Position numbers and translations under genes: made by a program | The notes under the pieces: generated by a model | Seen by the model: only the letters and a program-made list of their open reading frames with translations | What the model was told of the DNA's origin: nothing | The model's database searches: none | NCBI GenBank assembly: GCA_947259625.1 | Contig: CAMYMY010000060.1 | Span: forward strand, 1-12,300 | Direction of reading: 5' to 3' | DNA length: 12,300 bases | Origin: an uncultured Kiloniellales bacterium | Lineage (GTDB): Bacteria; Pseudomonadota; Alphaproteobacteria; Kiloniellales; JAKSDN01 | Part shown: one piece after another, positions 1-7,120 of the stretch | How positions within the stretch are numbered: the first letter of the stretch is position 1 | How the letters are laid out: every line of letters begins with the position of its first letter

Positions 1-650
1 TGGACCAGGACGTTGTCGAAACCGGACTCGCGCAGCAGGTCGGCGGCCCTGTCGGTGATGTAGCCCTGGGCGATGCCGTTCAGCGTGACTGCCATGCCGG
101 GGCGCCGGAACGCGATACGGCCCCGCGCCAGATCGATGTCCCGGTAGTCGACCAGCGCGCGGGCCGCGGCGACCTGCTTTTCGGACGGCCCCTCGGGGTC
201 GTGTGCCGGCGTGGCGAAGTGCGCCGCGTAGAGCCGCCACAGGGGCTGCACCGTAACGTCGAAGGCGTCGTTGGATAACGCGCCGAAGCGCTGCGATTCC
301 GCAAGCAGGATCCGCAGGTCGTGGGACGGCGCGGCGAGACGGCCGTCACGGTTCAGCCTGGAAAGTTCCGAGGTCGGGTCGAACAGGCTCAAGATCCGTT
401 CGAGCCGGGCGATCTCGGCCACGCAGTGCGCCGCGGCGCGCCGTGCCGCCGCCGCCTCCGGGTGGGCCAGGAGCAGCTGCGCCTCGGCGCCCAGCGCCTG
501 GCCGCGCCATTCGAAGACCGGCGGATCGCTCCGCGAGGCGCGTCCGGCGAGCAGCGGCAGACCGGCCGCCGCCCCGATCAGGGTGAGGACCCGGCGCCGC
601 GTGACCCCCCGGCCCTGCCCGTTTTGCGGCGCTTGACCCATCGGTTTCAT
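1..650 (-). CDS. nirX: NirX, ApbE-type FAD:protein FMN transferase (C-terminus outside window)
   Basis: Read by reverse translation from ATG at 650-648; the frame is open to position 1, so only about 216 residues are seen. The family moves FMN from FAD onto a threonine of a target protein in the periplasm. The N-terminus carries a twin-arginine signal (TRRRVLTLIG, RR at residues 18-19, then a hydrophobic Ala/Leu stretch). Family signatures follow: FEWRGQALGAEAQ (about residue 46), LERILSLFDPTSELSRLNR, AFDVTVQPLW and, near the visible end, LNGIAQGYITDRAADLL. The start overlaps the nirI stop (ATGA, 4 nt), so the two genes are probably translationally coupled. The neighbouring NirI has a flavinylation motif and is the obvious substrate (inference). 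NirX of Paracoccus is the closest context match; NosX is the alternative name for the same family. The family assignment is firm; the nirX rather than nosX name rests on position next to nirI and nirS. Confidence 0.9.
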   Translation of the reverse strand, partial: MKPMGQAPQNGQGRGVTRRRVLTLIGAAAGLPLLAGRASRSDPPVFEWRGQALGAEAQLLLAHPEAAAARRAAAHCVAEIARLERILSLFDPTSELSRLNRDGRLAAPSHDLRILLAESQRFGALSNDAFDVTVQPLWRLYAAHFATPAHDPEGPSEKQVAAARALVDYRDIDLARGRIAFRRPGMAVTLNGIAQGYITDRAADLLRESGFDNVLV

Positions 651-2797
651 ACCGCCCCCTCTCCGGCCGCCGCCTCCGCTTTCGCCTGCGGGGCGCCCTG
701 CCGCCGCTCGCGCCGCTTGCGCCGCTCGATCACGGGCGGACAGAGCTGGTCGTCGTAGTAGTTCACCTGGCATCGCAGACAATGGATGCATTCGTTCGGG
801 TTGATCCGGCCCTCGGGATGGATCGCCTGCACCGGACAGCTGAGCGCGCACTGCTGGCAGGGTGTGCCGCACTGCCACCTGCGTTTCAGCCATTCGAACA
901 TCCGAATCCGTGCCGGGATCGCCAGCGCGGCGCCCAGCGGGCAGAGATAGCGGCAAAACGCCCGCTTGACGAAGAGCCCCGCGAGCACCAGGCCGAGGGC
1001 GTAGAGGACGAAGGGCCAGGGCCGATCGAACTTGAGCACGACGGCGGTCTTGAAGGGCTCTACTTCGGCGCCGATCAGGGCGAGCCGCTGATCGCCCAGG
1101 AAAACCGCGAAGATCGCCAGGAATACGATGTACTTGACGGGCCAGAGCCGCTCGTGCAGGCCGAACGGCAGGCGCCACTGCGGCACGCCGAGGCGCTGGG
1201 CAAGGCGGTTGGTCAACTCCTGCAGCGCACCGAAGGGACAGAGCCAGCCGCAGAACACGCCGCGGCCCCAGAACAGCATAGCCACGGCGACGTAGCTCCA
1301 CAGGATGAACAGCATCGGATCGAGCAGGAAGAAGTCCCAGTGGAACTTGGTCATTATCGCATCGGAGAAGGTGAGGACGTTGACCACCGAGAGCTGGGCG
1401 CCCACGACCCACCCGAGCCATACCAGCGTGAACGCGAGGAAGCCAATGCGCAGGGCTTCGTAGAAACGCTGCTGCCGCTCCACGAAGTCCTGGAACACGA
1501 GGATCACCGTCAGGGCCAGGAGCCCTAGGACCAGGACAGTGACGTCGACCCATCGCTCGCGCCAGATATCCTGCCAGAGTGGAATCGCCGCCGCCTCGGT
1601 TCCGATGCCCTCGGCGGCCCTCAGATAGGTCGCCGGCAGGCTGTAGGGTCTCGCAAAAGAGGCAAAGACCGACCGACCGTCGTCGGCCTCGCCCGCGACC
1701 AGGACTTCCAGGCGCCACCGCTGGACGGCCGAAAAGCCGGTCGACTGGCGCAGCACGAAAATCGCCAGCTCGCGCAGCTCCGGCGCGCCCTCCAGGGCGA
1801 GCTTCTCGACCCGGAAATGGTCGTCCTTGCCGAAGCGGATGGTGCGCTCGCCCTGCACCAGCTGGATGCGGTCGAACACGCCGCCCCGCACATAGGCGGT
1901 CCCCTTGAAGGAATAGAGGCCGCGCCCCGCCACAAAGAGCAGCTGATCGCCTTCGGCCAGCCCCCCCATGAGGCGGTTGTAGAGCCGTCCGCCGAGCAGG
2001 TTACGGCCGACCCGGGCGGGCGTGGCCAGGCCGGTGTGAAGCTCGAGAAAGGTCGCGTTCGGATCCGGAAGCGCGACGGCCCGGCCGTAAAGCCGTCCGC
2101 CGCTGCGGCCCACCGCGGCCTCGGCGTCGCCGACCGCGATGCGAAGGGACACCAGGGAGCCTTCGGCGCCAAGCGTTTGCCAGCCCGTCGGCGCGAAGCT
2201 CTCGAAGTCCAGCCGGGCCTGCTTCGCGCCGAGGAGTCCCCGGCTGCGCGCCACGGCGCGGGCCGCGCGCAGGATCACGTCGCTGAACACCACCGAGGAG
2301 ATGGTCGCGCCGACCACCGCGTCGACGCGGCCCTCGGCGCGCCCGGGGCGGCGCGAGACGCGCACCGGATCGCGTATGTCGAGGCCGCGGTACTGGGCCA
2401 CGAAGGCGGCCAGGTCCCGGTCGGAGACGCCGATCACCAGGATCGGCTCCTTATGCTCGAGGATCACGGCACCCGTTATGCGGCCGTCAAGGTCGACGCC
2501 GGCCAGTATGTTCAGCGGCTTGCCCGAGAACCCCGAGGACGCCACCACCTGCCGGGAGGCGAAGATATAGCCGACCAGCGTGCCGTCCCGGTAGGCCGCG
2601 GCCGCGGGTGGCGTGCCTTCCGCGGGACCAAAGGCCGTGGCCGTCGGGAAGACCTCGAGATAACGGCTCTCGGCCGCGCCCGCAGCCGGCGGCTCCGCCG
2701 CCCGCGACCCGCAGACCGCCATGAACAGCAGCAGCAGAGCCGCCAAGCCCGGCGCTGTCGGCCAGGCAGTTCTCGAGCCCGCGACACCTCGTGCCAT
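647..2797 (-). CDS. nirI: NirI, NosR-like membrane flavo-iron-sulfur protein needed for nir expression
   Basis: 716 residues, the usual size for NosR/NirI. An N-terminal signal segment (residues about 15-34, LAALLLLFMAVCGSRAA) leads a periplasmic FMN-binding domain. Its attachment motif is D159-AVV-GAT165, with Thr165 the expected FMN-bearing residue. Membrane helices begin near residue 417; two membrane-edge CxxxCP motifs (C516/C520 and C615/C619) are typical of the family. The C-terminal cytoplasmic part has two ferredoxin-type cysteine sets: C643, C647, C650, C654 and C670, C673, C676, C686. The tail is basic, then Ala-rich. The chosen ATG has TGGAG 8 nt upstream (2806-2810 on the complement). 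In Paracoccus denitrificans, NirI lies divergent to nirS and is needed in cis for nir transcription; NosR homologues feed electrons to or regulate N2O reductase. No nosZ is visible beside it, and divergence from nirS supports NirI. NosR cannot be excluded by sequence alone. Confidence 0.9.
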   Translation of the reverse strand: MARGVAGSRTAWPTAPGLAALLLLFMAVCGSRAAEPPAAGAAESRYLEVFPTATAFGPAEGTPPAAAAYRDGTLVGYIFASRQVVASSGFSGKPLNILAGVDLDGRITGAVILEHKEPILVIGVSDRDLAAFVAQYRGLDIRDPVRVSRRPGRAEGRVDAVVGATISSVVFSDVILRAARAVARSRGLLGAKQARLDFESFAPTGWQTLGAEGSLVSLRIAVGDAEAAVGRSGGRLYGRAVALPDPNATFLELHTGLATPARVGRNLLGGRLYNRLMGGLAEGDQLLFVAGRGLYSFKGTAYVRGGVFDRIQLVQGERTIRFGKDDHFRVEKLALEGAPELRELAIFVLRQSTGFSAVQRWRLEVLVAGEADDGRSVFASFARPYSLPATYLRAAEGIGTEAAAIPLWQDIWRERWVDVTVLVLGLLALTVILVFQDFVERQQRFYEALRIGFLAFTLVWLGWVVGAQLSVVNVLTFSDAIMTKFHWDFFLLDPMLFILWSYVAVAMLFWGRGVFCGWLCPFGALQELTNRLAQRLGVPQWRLPFGLHERLWPVKYIVFLAIFAVFLGDQRLALIGAEVEPFKTAVVLKFDRPWPFVLYALGLVLAGLFVKRAFCRYLCPLGAALAIPARIRMFEWLKRRWQCGTPCQQCALSCPVQAIHPEGRINPNECIHCLRCQVNYYDDQLCPPVIERRKRRERRQGAPQAKAEAAAGEGAV

Positions 2798-2850
2798 CCG
2801 TTGCGCTCCAAAGTCCCCCGCTAGTCTCGGGCAGCCGACAGTTCAAGTCC

Positions 2851-2864
2851 TTGACCAAACTCAA
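2851..2864 (-). promoter_or_regulatory. Imperfect FNR/NNR-type activator box, nirI side
   Basis: TTGACCAAACTCAA (plus strand) is a near-palindrome; with one extra base each side it reads CTTGA-N6-TCAAG. The FNR/NNR/DNR family recognises TTGAT/C-N4-A/GTCAA; here one inner pair (C2855 against C2860) is broken. The centre, 2857.5, lies about 60 bp upstream of the nirI ATG. If the activator sits at the classical -41.5, transcription would start near 2816. That gives a leader of about 19 nt that still includes the TGGAG ribosome site. The matching -10 hexamer (complement of 2823-2828, GAGACT) is weak, as expected for an activated promoter. The assignment to nirI is inferred from spacing. Confidence 0.6.
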
Positions 2865-2904
2865 GTCTACCGGCGCCAGGGTGCCCCGACAAACATCCGG
2901 GGCC

Positions 2905-2918
2905 TTGACCACGGTCAA
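2905..2918 (+). promoter_or_regulatory. FNR/NNR-type activator box of the nirS promoter
   Basis: TTGACCACGGTCAA is a textbook FNR-superfamily half-site pair. The symmetry extends to CCTTGACC-AC-GGTCAAGG (2903-2920), with perfect 8-bp arms. The centre, 2911.5, is 65 bp upstream of the nirS ATG. A start 41.5 bp downstream would fall near 2953. The corresponding -10 hexamer at 2941-2946, TACGGT, keeps the T-A....T pattern. The leader would be about 24 nt and would contain TGAGGAAG (2965-2972) just before the ATG. In denitrifiers these boxes bind NNR/DNR/NnrR-type regulators that respond to nitric oxide under low oxygen. Which regulator acts here cannot be told from the site. Confidence 0.82.
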
Positions 2919-2976
2919 GGATGCAAACCCACGATCGCCTTACGGTTTCCGGAACACCTAGCAGTGAGGAAGCATC

Positions 2977-4722
2977 ATGAGACAGGGATTGCTCCGTGCG
3001 GTCGTCGGGCTGAGCGCCGCGACGGCCCTCTCGTTGGCCATGGGCGTGGCCCAAGCGGCCGAGAAGCCCAAGCCCGAGGATCTCAAGAAGCATGAGACCA
3101 CTCCCGGCGGGCAATACCAACCCAGCCTGGACGTGCTGCCGGAGGTCGAACCACCGGGCACGAAGCCGGGTGCCCCTTCGCTCACCAATGCGGAATACAA
3201 CCGCGCCAATCTGATTTACTTCGAGAGGTGTGCCGGCTGCCATGGCGTGTTGCGCAAGGGCGCGACCGGCAAGGCGCTCACCACCGACCTCACGAAGGAG
3301 CTCGGCTTGGATTACCTCAAGGCCTTCATCAACTACGGTTCCCCGGCCGGCATGCCCAATTGGGGCAGCTCGGGCGATCTGACCGAGCAGGAAATCGATC
3401 TGATGGCCCGTTATCTGCTCAATGATCCGCCGCAGCCGCCGGAATTCGGCTTGCCCGAGATCAAGGCCTCGTGGGAGGTCCTGGTACCGGTCGACAAGCG
3501 GCCAAAGAGGCAGATGAGCAAGCTGGATCTCGACAACCTGTTTTCGGTCACGCTGCGCGACACGGGCGAGGTCGCCTTGATCGACGGCCACTCCAAGAAG
3601 ATCGTCCAGGTCCTGACCACCGGCTACGCCGTGCACATCTCGCGCATGTCGGCCTCGGGCCGCTATCTGTTCACGGTCGGGCGCGACGCCAAGCTCAATC
3701 TGATCGACCTCTGGATAAACCCGCCGCAGACCGTGGCGAGGATCAAGATCGGCCTCGAGGCGCGCTCTGTCGAGACCTCGAAGATGAAGGGCTGGGAGGA
3801 CAAATACGCGATTGCCGGGGCCTACTGGCCGCCGCAGTACGTGATCATGGACGGCGCCACGCTGGAACCGCTCAAGGTGGTCTCGACCCGCGGCATGACC
3901 TACGACACTCAGGAATACCACCCCGAGCCGCGCGTGGCATCGATCGTCGCCTCGCACTACGCCCCCGAGTTCGTCGTCACCGTCAAAGAGACCGGCCACA
4001 TCCTCATGGTCAACTACGAGGACATCAAGAACCTCAAGGTGACCGCGATCGAGGCCGAGCGCTTCCTGCACGACGGCGGGTTCGATTCGACCGGGCGGTA
4101 CTTCCTGGTCGCCGCCAACGCGCGCAACACGGTCGCCGTGGTCGACACCAAGGAGGACAAGCTGGTCGCCCTGATCGAGACCGGCATCAAGCCGCATCCG
4201 GGCCGCGGCGCCAACTTCGTGCACCCGAAGTACGGCCCCGTCTGGGCGACCTCCCACCTGGGCGACGAGACCATCGCCCTGATCGGCACCGACCCGGAGA
4301 AGAACCGCGACCACGCCTGGCAGGTCGTCCAGACGCTCGAGGGCCAGGGCGGCGGCTCGCTGTTCATCAAGACCCATCCGCATTCCACGAATCTCTATGT
4401 CGACACGCCGCTAAACCCCGAGCCGGAGCTCGCCTCCTCGGTCGCCGTCTTCGATATCAAGAACCTCGACAAGGGCTACGAGGTGCTGCCGATCGGCGAG
4501 TGGTCGGGCATCACCGAGGGCGTGCGCCGCGTCGTCCAGGGCGAATACGACAAGGACGGCAGCGAGATCTGGTTCTCGGTGTGGAACGGCAAGGAGCAGG
4601 AGTCGGCGATCGTGGTCGTGGACGACAAGACGCGCAAGCTGAAGCATGTCATCCGCGACAAGCGCCTGGTGACGCCGACCGGCAAGTTCAACGTCTACAA
4701 CACCAGGAACGACATCTACTAG
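2977..4722 (+). CDS. nirS: NirS, cytochrome cd1 nitrite reductase (NO-forming)
   Basis: Periplasmic enzyme reducing nitrite to nitric oxide, the committed gas-forming step of denitrification. 581 residues, normal length. A Sec signal peptide ends in AQA (about residue 27). The cytochrome c domain has C85-AGC-H89 and a likely Met126 axial ligand in GSPAGMPNWG. An eight-bladed propeller holding heme d1 follows. By alignment with the Pseudomonas aeruginosa enzyme as remembered, the proximal d1 ligand is His220 (YAVHISRMS). The two active-site histidines are His327 (IVASHYAPEF) and His365 (FLHDGGFDS). All are present, so the enzyme looks intact. The C-terminus ends TPTGKFNVYNTRNDIY, as in the family. 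The ATG has TGAGGAAG immediately upstream. It is first in the plus-strand nir operon, behind the activator box at 2905-2918, and separated from nirE by 90 bp with a hairpin. Confidence 0.98.
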   Translation: MRQGLLRAVVGLSAATALSLAMGVAQAAEKPKPEDLKKHETTPGGQYQPSLDVLPEVEPPGTKPGAPSLTNAEYNRANLIYFERCAGCHGVLRKGATGKALTTDLTKELGLDYLKAFINYGSPAGMPNWGSSGDLTEQEIDLMARYLLNDPPQPPEFGLPEIKASWEVLVPVDKRPKRQMSKLDLDNLFSVTLRDTGEVALIDGHSKKIVQVLTTGYAVHISRMSASGRYLFTVGRDAKLNLIDLWINPPQTVARIKIGLEARSVETSKMKGWEDKYAIAGAYWPPQYVIMDGATLEPLKVVSTRGMTYDTQEYHPEPRVASIVASHYAPEFVVTVKETGHILMVNYEDIKNLKVTAIEAERFLHDGGFDSTGRYFLVAANARNTVAVVDTKEDKLVALIETGIKPHPGRGANFVHPKYGPVWATSHLGDETIALIGTDPEKNRDHAWQVVQTLEGQGGGSLFIKTHPHSTNLYVDTPLNPEPELASSVAVFDIKNLDKGYEVLPIGEWSGITEGVRRVVQGEYDKDGSEIWFSVWNGKEQESAIVVVDDKTRKLKHVIRDKRLVTPTGKFNVYNTRNDIY

Positions 4723-4732
4723 CGGCCGTTCC

Positions 4733-4758
4733 CGGGCGGGGCGATCGTGCCCCGCCCG
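4733..4758 (+). terminator. Strong GC hairpin between nirS and nirE (attenuator or mRNA 3' stabiliser)
   Basis: CGGGCGGGGC (4733-4742) and GCCCCGCCCG (4749-4758) form a perfect 10-bp stem with a 6-nt loop, GATCGT, starting 10 nt after the nirS stop. There is no T-run after the stem, so it is not a classical intrinsic terminator. It is well placed to protect the 3' end of nirS mRNA or to cut down read-through into the biosynthetic genes. A terminator role is unproven. Confidence 0.55.
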
Positions 4759-4812
4759 CCTTCCGCTACGATCGAAACCGTCCTCGCGTTCACTGGGTCA
4801 GGAAGATCTCGA

Positions 4813-5613
4813 ATGTCCGCAGCGGGAGCGCCTCTGGTTCATCTGGTCGGTGCCGGTCCCGGCGACCCCGATCTCCTGACGGTCAAGGCCCTGCGCCTGC
4901 TTCAGGGGGCCGAGGTCGTGGTCTACGACCGCCTCGTCTCGCCGGCCATCCTGGAGCTGGTTCCCGCCTGCGCCGCGCGCATCTACGTCGGCAAGGCGGA
5001 CGGGCGGCACACCCTGCCCCAGGACGAGATCAACGCCCTGCTGGTCAAGCTGGCCCGGAGCGGACACGGGGTGGTCCGTCTCAAGGGCGGCGACCCCTTC
5101 GTCTTCGGCAGGGGCAGCGAAGAGGCGGAACACCTGGCGCGCCATGGCATCGCCTTCGAGATCGTGCCGGGCGTCACCGCCGCCTCGGGCTGCACCGCCG
5201 GTTTCGGAATCCCGCTCACCCACCGGGGCTTGGCCAGCGGCGTTCGTTTCGTCACCGGTCATTGCCGGGAGGACGGGGAGCTCGAGCTCAACTGGGCGAG
5301 CCTGGCCGATCCGGATACGACCCTGGTCGTCTACATGGGCTTGGCAACCCTGCGGAAGATCGCGCGCCGGCTGATCGAGGCGGGCCTGCCGGCCGACACG
5401 CCCGCGGCCGCCATCGCCAAGGGAACGACGCCGGGCCAAACGCTGTGCCGGGGCACGCTGGCCGATCTGCCCCGAAAGACCGCCGGCACGACCCTGAAGG
5501 CGCCGGTGCTGATCGTGATCGGCCGCGTCGTCACGATGGCCGAGGTGCTGGACGCCTTGCCCTGGCAGCCGGATATCGCGGTCTCCGACGAGCGGCGAGC
5601 GAGCCATGCTTAA
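4813..5613 (+). CDS. nirE: NirE, uroporphyrinogen-III C-methyltransferase for heme d1
   Basis: SAM-dependent methylation of uroporphyrinogen III at C2 and C7, giving precorrin-2, the first step toward siroheme and heme d1 in the cytoplasm. 266 residues, single-domain SUMT size, without the CysG dehydrogenase/chelatase half. Signatures in order: HLVGAGPGDPDLLTVKA (residues 10-26), VYDRLVS (37-43), RLKGGDPFVFGRGSEEA (89-105), EIVPGVTAASG (116-126), IPLTHRG (133-139) and VYMGL (173-177). The ATG at 4813 was chosen because AGGAAG lies at 4800-4805 and the family motif begins within ten residues. An in-frame GTG at 4747 would add 22 unconserved residues and start inside the hairpin. The 3' end overlaps nirC by 8 nt. 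Position after nirS marks it as the dedicated heme d1 copy; a cobalamin or siroheme CobA would have the same motifs. Confidence 0.95.
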   Translation: MSAAGAPLVHLVGAGPGDPDLLTVKALRLLQGAEVVVYDRLVSPAILELVPACAARIYVGKADGRHTLPQDEINALLVKLARSGHGVVRLKGGDPFVFGRGSEEAEHLARHGIAFEIVPGVTAASGCTAGFGIPLTHRGLASGVRFVTGHCREDGELELNWASLADPDTTLVVYMGLATLRKIARRLIEAGLPADTPAAAIAKGTTPGQTLCRGTLADLPRKTAGTTLKAPVLIVIGRVVTMAEVLDALPWQPDIAVSDERRASHA

Positions 5614-5926
5614 GGCAAGACATCTGTGCTGCGGAGTTGCAGCGGCCGTGCTCGCGACCGGCGTGGCCCTGGCCGCGCCGTCGAAGCAGCGCCAGGACGA
5701 GTTGATCTATCAGCTGCGGCAGGACTGCGGCTCGTGCCACGGCATGACCCTCAAGGGCGGGCTCGGACCGCCGCTGGTGCCGGCGGCCGTGGCCGGGAAA
5801 TCCGACGAGACCCTGGTCGAGGTCATCCTGCACGGTCTGCCGGGCACGCCCATGGGGCCCTGGGCCTTCGAGATCAGCCCAGAGGAAGCCGCCTGGCTGG
5901 TCCGCCGCATGAAGGAGGGCCTCTAG
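5606..5926 (+). CDS. nirC: NirC, small periplasmic c-type cytochrome
   Basis: 106 residues with a Sec signal peptide (VAAAVLATGVALAA, cut near residue 24) and one c-type heme site, C41-GSC-H45, followed by GMTLKGGLGPPL. Met83 in GTPMGPW is the likely sixth heme ligand, and the C-terminal helix SPEEAAWLVRRM closes the fold. It resembles the cytochrome c55x/NirC proteins of nir operons. These are thought to carry electrons to NirS or in the last steps of heme d1 maturation; the exact job is not settled. It overlaps nirE by 8 nt and has only a weak ribosome site (GAGCGAG), so coupling to nirE translation is likely. One nucleotide separates its stop from nirF. Confidence 0.9.
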   Translation: MLKARHLCCGVAAAVLATGVALAAPSKQRQDELIYQLRQDCGSCHGMTLKGGLGPPLVPAAVAGKSDETLVEVILHGLPGTPMGPWAFEISPEEAAWLVRRMKEGL

Positions 5927-5927
5927 C

Positions 5928-7118
5928 ATGTGTCCGACCCTGACCTTCGCGACGGCGCGCCTGAGCATCTTGGCGACCGTGCTCGCACTCGGCGGCTGCC
6001 AGTCGGCGCCGCGCGGGACCGGCGACCTCGGCGTGGTGATCGAGCGGGCCGCGGGCCGGGTGCAGGTCGTCGAGACCACGGGCCGCACCGCGCTCTATAC
6101 GATTCCCGAACTGGGCGACCTGTCCCACGCCTCGACGGTCTTTTCCCGCGACGGCCGCTATGCCTATGTGTTCGGCCGGGACGGCGGCCTGAGCAAGCTC
6201 GACCTGCTGGGCGGCAAGCTGGTCAAGCGCGTCGTGCAGGCCGGCAATTCGGTCGGCGGCGCGATCTCGCAGGACGGATCGCTGGTTGCGGTGTCCAACT
6301 ACGAGCCGGGCGGCGTGCGCATCTTCGACGCCGAGAGCCTGGACCTCGTCGCCGACATCCCGGCCGTCTACGGCGACAAGGGCGCGACCTCCAAGGTGGT
6401 CGGTCTGGTCGATGCGCCCGGGCGGCGCTTCGTCTTCACCCTCTACGACGCCGGCGAGACCTGGGTGGCGGACCTTGTGGATCCGCGGCGCCCGACGCTC
6501 CGGAAATTCAAGGATATCGGCCGGCTGCCCTACGACGGGCTGATCACGCCGGACGGCCGCTATTATCTCGCGGGCCTGTTCGGCGAGGACGGCATCGCGC
6601 TCCTGGACCTCTGGGACCTGGACGCCGGCGTGCGCCGCATCCTCGACGGCTACGGGCGCGGCGAAAAGCCGCTGCCGGTCTATAAGATGCCGCACCTGGA
6701 AGGCTGGGCGAGCGCCGGCGACCTGCTGTTCCTGCCGGCGGTCGGCCGCTACGAGGTCCTGGTCGTTGAGCGCGACGGCTGGCGCGAACGCGGGCGAATC
6801 CCGGTCCACGGCCAGCCGGTCTTCGTGGTCGCCCGGCCCGACGGCCGCCAGGTCTGGGTCAACTTCGCCCACCCGAGAAACGACGTGGTCCAGGTCATCG
6901 ACGTGCCCAGCCAAAAAATCGTCAAGACGCTGCGCCCGGGCAAGGCGGTGCTGCACATGGAGTTCACGCCGCGCGGCGAACAGGTCTGGATCTCCGTCCG
7001 CGACGAGGACCGGGTCGAGGTCTACGACACCGAGAGCCTGGAGCGCGTCGCCGACCTGCCGGTCGACAAGCCGAGCGGAATCTTCCTGACCGCCCGCGCC
7101 AACCGGATCGGACTCTAG
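5928..7118 (+). CDS. nirF: NirF, heme d1 biosynthesis propeller protein, probable lipoprotein
   Basis: 396 residues. A short signal ends in a lipobox, LALGGC, with Cys24 the predicted lipidated residue, so the protein should be tethered in the periplasm. The rest is a propeller homologous to the d1 domain of NirS and NirN, but without any c-heme domain (no CxxCH). HAST-VFSRDGRYAYVFGRDG (His67) aligns with the segment of NirS that holds the proximal heme ligand His220. The last blade, HMEFTPRGEQVWISV then YDTESLERVADLPVDKPSG, closely matches the end of NirN. NirF is required for heme d1 formation and acts late, near NirN; its exact reaction is still debated. The ATG has AAGGAGG at 5912-5918 with 9-nt spacing. 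It follows nirC by 1 nt and precedes nirD by 2 nt. Confidence 0.95.
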   Translation: MCPTLTFATARLSILATVLALGGCQSAPRGTGDLGVVIERAAGRVQVVETTGRTALYTIPELGDLSHASTVFSRDGRYAYVFGRDGGLSKLDLLGGKLVKRVVQAGNSVGGAISQDGSLVAVSNYEPGGVRIFDAESLDLVADIPAVYGDKGATSKVVGLVDAPGRRFVFTLYDAGETWVADLVDPRRPTLRKFKDIGRLPYDGLITPDGRYYLAGLFGEDGIALLDLWDLDAGVRRILDGYGRGEKPLPVYKMPHLEGWASAGDLLFLPAVGRYEVLVVERDGWRERGRIPVHGQPVFVVARPDGRQVWVNFAHPRNDVVQVIDVPSQKIVKTLRPGKAVLHMEFTPRGEQVWISVRDEDRVEVYDTESLERVADLPVDKPSGIFLTARANRIGL

Positions 7119-7120
7119 CG

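Noticed and set aside
647..2797. Calling the membrane protein NosR with an nos operon beyond the window
   Set aside because: Divergence from nirS with shared activator boxes and the NirX-type gene directly after it match nirIX of Paracoccus; NosR stays as an alternative because the families are not separable by the motifs visible here.
2821..4383. Long minus-strand open frame (520 codons) opposite nirS
   Set aside because: It mirrors the codon bias of nirS on the other strand; the product is Asp/Gly/Val-rich low-information sequence without motifs or a ribosome site, and the nirS protein is fully family-like.
4747..4812. Upstream GTG start for nirE
   Set aside because: It would begin within the GC hairpin without a ribosome site and add 22 residues not seen in SUMT proteins; the ATG at 4813 has AGGAAG at a 7-nt distance.
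3471..5705. Plus-strand open frame of 744 codons running through nirS and nirE in another frame
   Set aside because: Arg/Gly/Pro-rich frame-shadow typical of GC-rich DNA; it spans two genuine genes and the hairpin between them and shows no domain.
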